22,556 bases of DNA from an uncultured Clostridia bacterium (GTDB lineage Bacteria > Bacillota > Clostridia > TANB77 > CAG-508), in NCBI GenBank assembly GCA_944386375.1, contig CALXAW010000010.1:1-22556 (forward strand), written 5' to 3'. Positions 21,391-22,556 of this stretch are shown piece after piece; positions within the stretch are counted from its first letter, which is position 1, and every line of letters starts with the position of its first letter. A program made the position numbers and the translations under genes. The notes beneath the pieces were generated by a model. It was given only the letters and a program-made list of their open reading frames with translations. It was not told the DNA's origin and did not search any database.

Positions 21391-22556
21391 TTATTGTGAT
21401 ATTTCTTTTGCATCTGCAACATCTGTTAATTTTATATCTCTAACATGGTCAATTTTCTTCCATGATGTTTCTCTTTTAAATAAACATTTAAAGTTTATTA
21501 ATAACCATGAACCTGTAAATAATGGATAACATAATAATCCTTTTACCATTGGTTTTATTGGTCTTTTATCTAAGAACATTATAAATAATGCTGTTAAGCC
21601 TGGGAATAAGAATGTTGGTATTAAAAACATTAGTATATTAATTGTAAATTCTGTTGGTGTAAGAACATCTGCCCCATACATAATAAAGTTTGTTGCTATA
21701 ATTATTAATGCTATTATAAACATTGGGAATGTTCCTAATATATATAATAACCCATCTATATTCATAAGTGTTTTATGCTCTTTCACTGCTTTTGCTAAAC
21801 TTTTTGTATATTCTGTTATACATTGAATATGTCCTGTTGACCATCTACTTCTTTGATTCCAGCTTTGTGCAAATCCTACTGGTTGCTCGTCATAAACTAT
21901 TGCTTCTGTTGACCAGCCTAATTTTTTTCCTTTTATAATTCTTTGTAATGAAAATTCTATATCTTCTGTTAGAGTTTTTGTTTGCCATCCATCTGGTTTT
22001 ACTACATCAAATTTTACCATAAATCCTGTTCCATTTAATAATGGTGACATTCCTAAATTATATCTTGCTAAATGGTAAAATCTATGCATTGTCCAGTAAA
22101 ATAGTGCATAACCTGCTGTTATCCAACTGTCTGTTGGATTTTTTATATCTCTATATCCTTGAACAACATCTTCGCCTTGGCATAGTTTTTTATTCATAGC
22201 TTTTATAAAATTTTTATCAACTATATTGTCTGCATCAAATACAAAAAATGCATCATATGGTGCGTTTTCTTCTATTTTTTGTTGTAAAAACCAATTTAAT
22301 GCTGCACCTTTTGTTTTATTTTTTTCGTCAAATCTTTTATATACTATTGCACCTAAGTCTTTTGCAATTTTTGCTGTATTGTCTGTACAGTTGTCTGCAA
22401 TTACGTATATATCATACAAATCTTTATTGTATGTTTGATTTTTTAAACTTTCTATTAAATTTGCAATAACTGCTTCTTCATTATGTGCTGGTATTATTGC
22501 CATAAATCTATGTTCTTTGTTTACTAATAATGGTTTATCTTTTAATTTTACTAATG
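21391..22556 (-). CDS. Membrane GT2-family glycosyltransferase (BcsA/IcaA-like), 5' end outside the window
   Basis: The frame stays open to the right edge (reading LVKLKDKPLLVNKEHRF before the first internal Met at 22503), so the visible 388 codons are the C-terminal part. The N-terminal membrane segment, if any, is outside. Processive-type GT2 motifs are all present: IPAHNEE and VIADNCTDNT, FVFDADN (DxD), TLTEDIEFSLQ (TED) and NQRSRWSTG (Q-x-x-R-W). Three C-terminal hydrophobic segments follow (about 270-290, 305-330 and 340-357 counted from the internal Met). Family members polymerise or transfer sugars from UDP-sugars at the membrane, for example cellulose or poly-N-acetylglucosamine; the product here cannot be told. 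The terminator directly follows the stop. Confidence 0.9.
   Translation of the reverse strand, partial: LVKLKDKPLLVNKEHRFMAIIPAHNEEAVIANLIESLKNQTYNKDLYDIYVIADNCTDNTAKIAKDLGAIVYKRFDEKNKTKGAALNWFLQQKIEENAPYDAFFVFDADNIVDKNFIKAMNKKLCQGEDVVQGYRDIKNPTDSWITAGYALFYWTMHRFYHLARYNLGMSPLLNGTGFMVKFDVVKPDGWQTKTLTEDIEFSLQRIIKGKKLGWSTEAIVYDEQPVGFAQSWNQRSRWSTGHIQCITEYTKSLAKAVKEHKTLMNIDGLLYILGTFPMFIIALIIIATNFIMYGADVLTPTEFTINILMFLIPTFLFPGLTALFIMFLDKRPIKPMVKGLLCYPLFTGSWLLINFKCLFKRETSWKKIDHVRDIKLTDVADAKEISQ

Noticed and set aside
21391..22503. Start of the GT2 gene at the Met at 22503
   Set aside because: The frame is open from there to the right edge, and the Met lies inside the conserved FMAIIPAHNEE strand, so the true start is outside the window.

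Overview
The window reads as chromosomal DNA of a very AT-rich (roughly 27-30% G+C by eye) anaerobic, low-GC Gram-positive, most likely an uncultured Clostridia-type Bacillota. The basis is a class III (oxygen-sensitive) ribonucleotide reductase, near-exclusive AGA arginine codons, strong AGGAGG ribosome binding sites, several GTG/TTG starts, a secG-rnr neighbourhood, a YlbF-family protein and a CmpB-type membrane protein. All genes but one lie on the minus strand. No tRNA, rRNA, CRISPR array, prophage or transposase gene was found.

Layout. Positions 1-612 hold the 5' part of nrdD (anaerobic ribonucleotide reductase), which leaves the left edge. It is divergent from the only plus-strand gene, a Crp/Fnr-type regulator (845-1480). 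Next come a small four-cysteine protein (1605-1958) and a two-gene unit of a permuted papain-like/NlpC-P60-like protein and a CmpB-type membrane protein (2122-3383). Positions 3706-10772 form one apparent operon, metG - unknown 775-residue coiled-coil protein - ileS, driven by a clear promoter at 10814-10842 with no room for a T-box leader. Positions 10904-16585 are rnr - queA - tgt - membrane-anchored WG-repeat protein, ending at a strong terminator. secG lies upstream of rnr across a hairpin that looks like an attenuator. Positions 16978-22556 hold envelope-type genes: a polytopic GT-C-like protein, a membrane HExxH protease, a YlbF-family protein, a GT4 glycosyltransferase with an A15 tract in its coding strand, and a membrane GT2 glycosyltransferase running off the right edge.

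How the genes work together. queA and tgt are two steps of queuosine tRNA modification. rnr is an RNA-decay enzyme, and metG and ileS charge tRNA, so the middle of the window is largely translation and RNA metabolism. The right end is probably about cell-surface polysaccharide.

The most unusual signal is non-coding. Three intergenic copies of a repeat (1487-1569, 3550-3624, 21291-21364) share a GTTGGAGCGNAGCGAC-type core, containing a GCGNAGC mini-hairpin, followed by a 16-20 bp perfect stem with a 3-nt loop. The stem sequence differs between copies but pairing is kept by compensatory changes. Each copy sits 0-6 nt beyond the intrinsic terminator of a minus-strand gene, although the three terminators are unrelated in sequence. 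A fourth partial match (GTTGGAGC) abuts the terminator at 10858-10890, and copy 2 has an inverted partial copy on the other side of its terminator. I do not recognise this as a named element.
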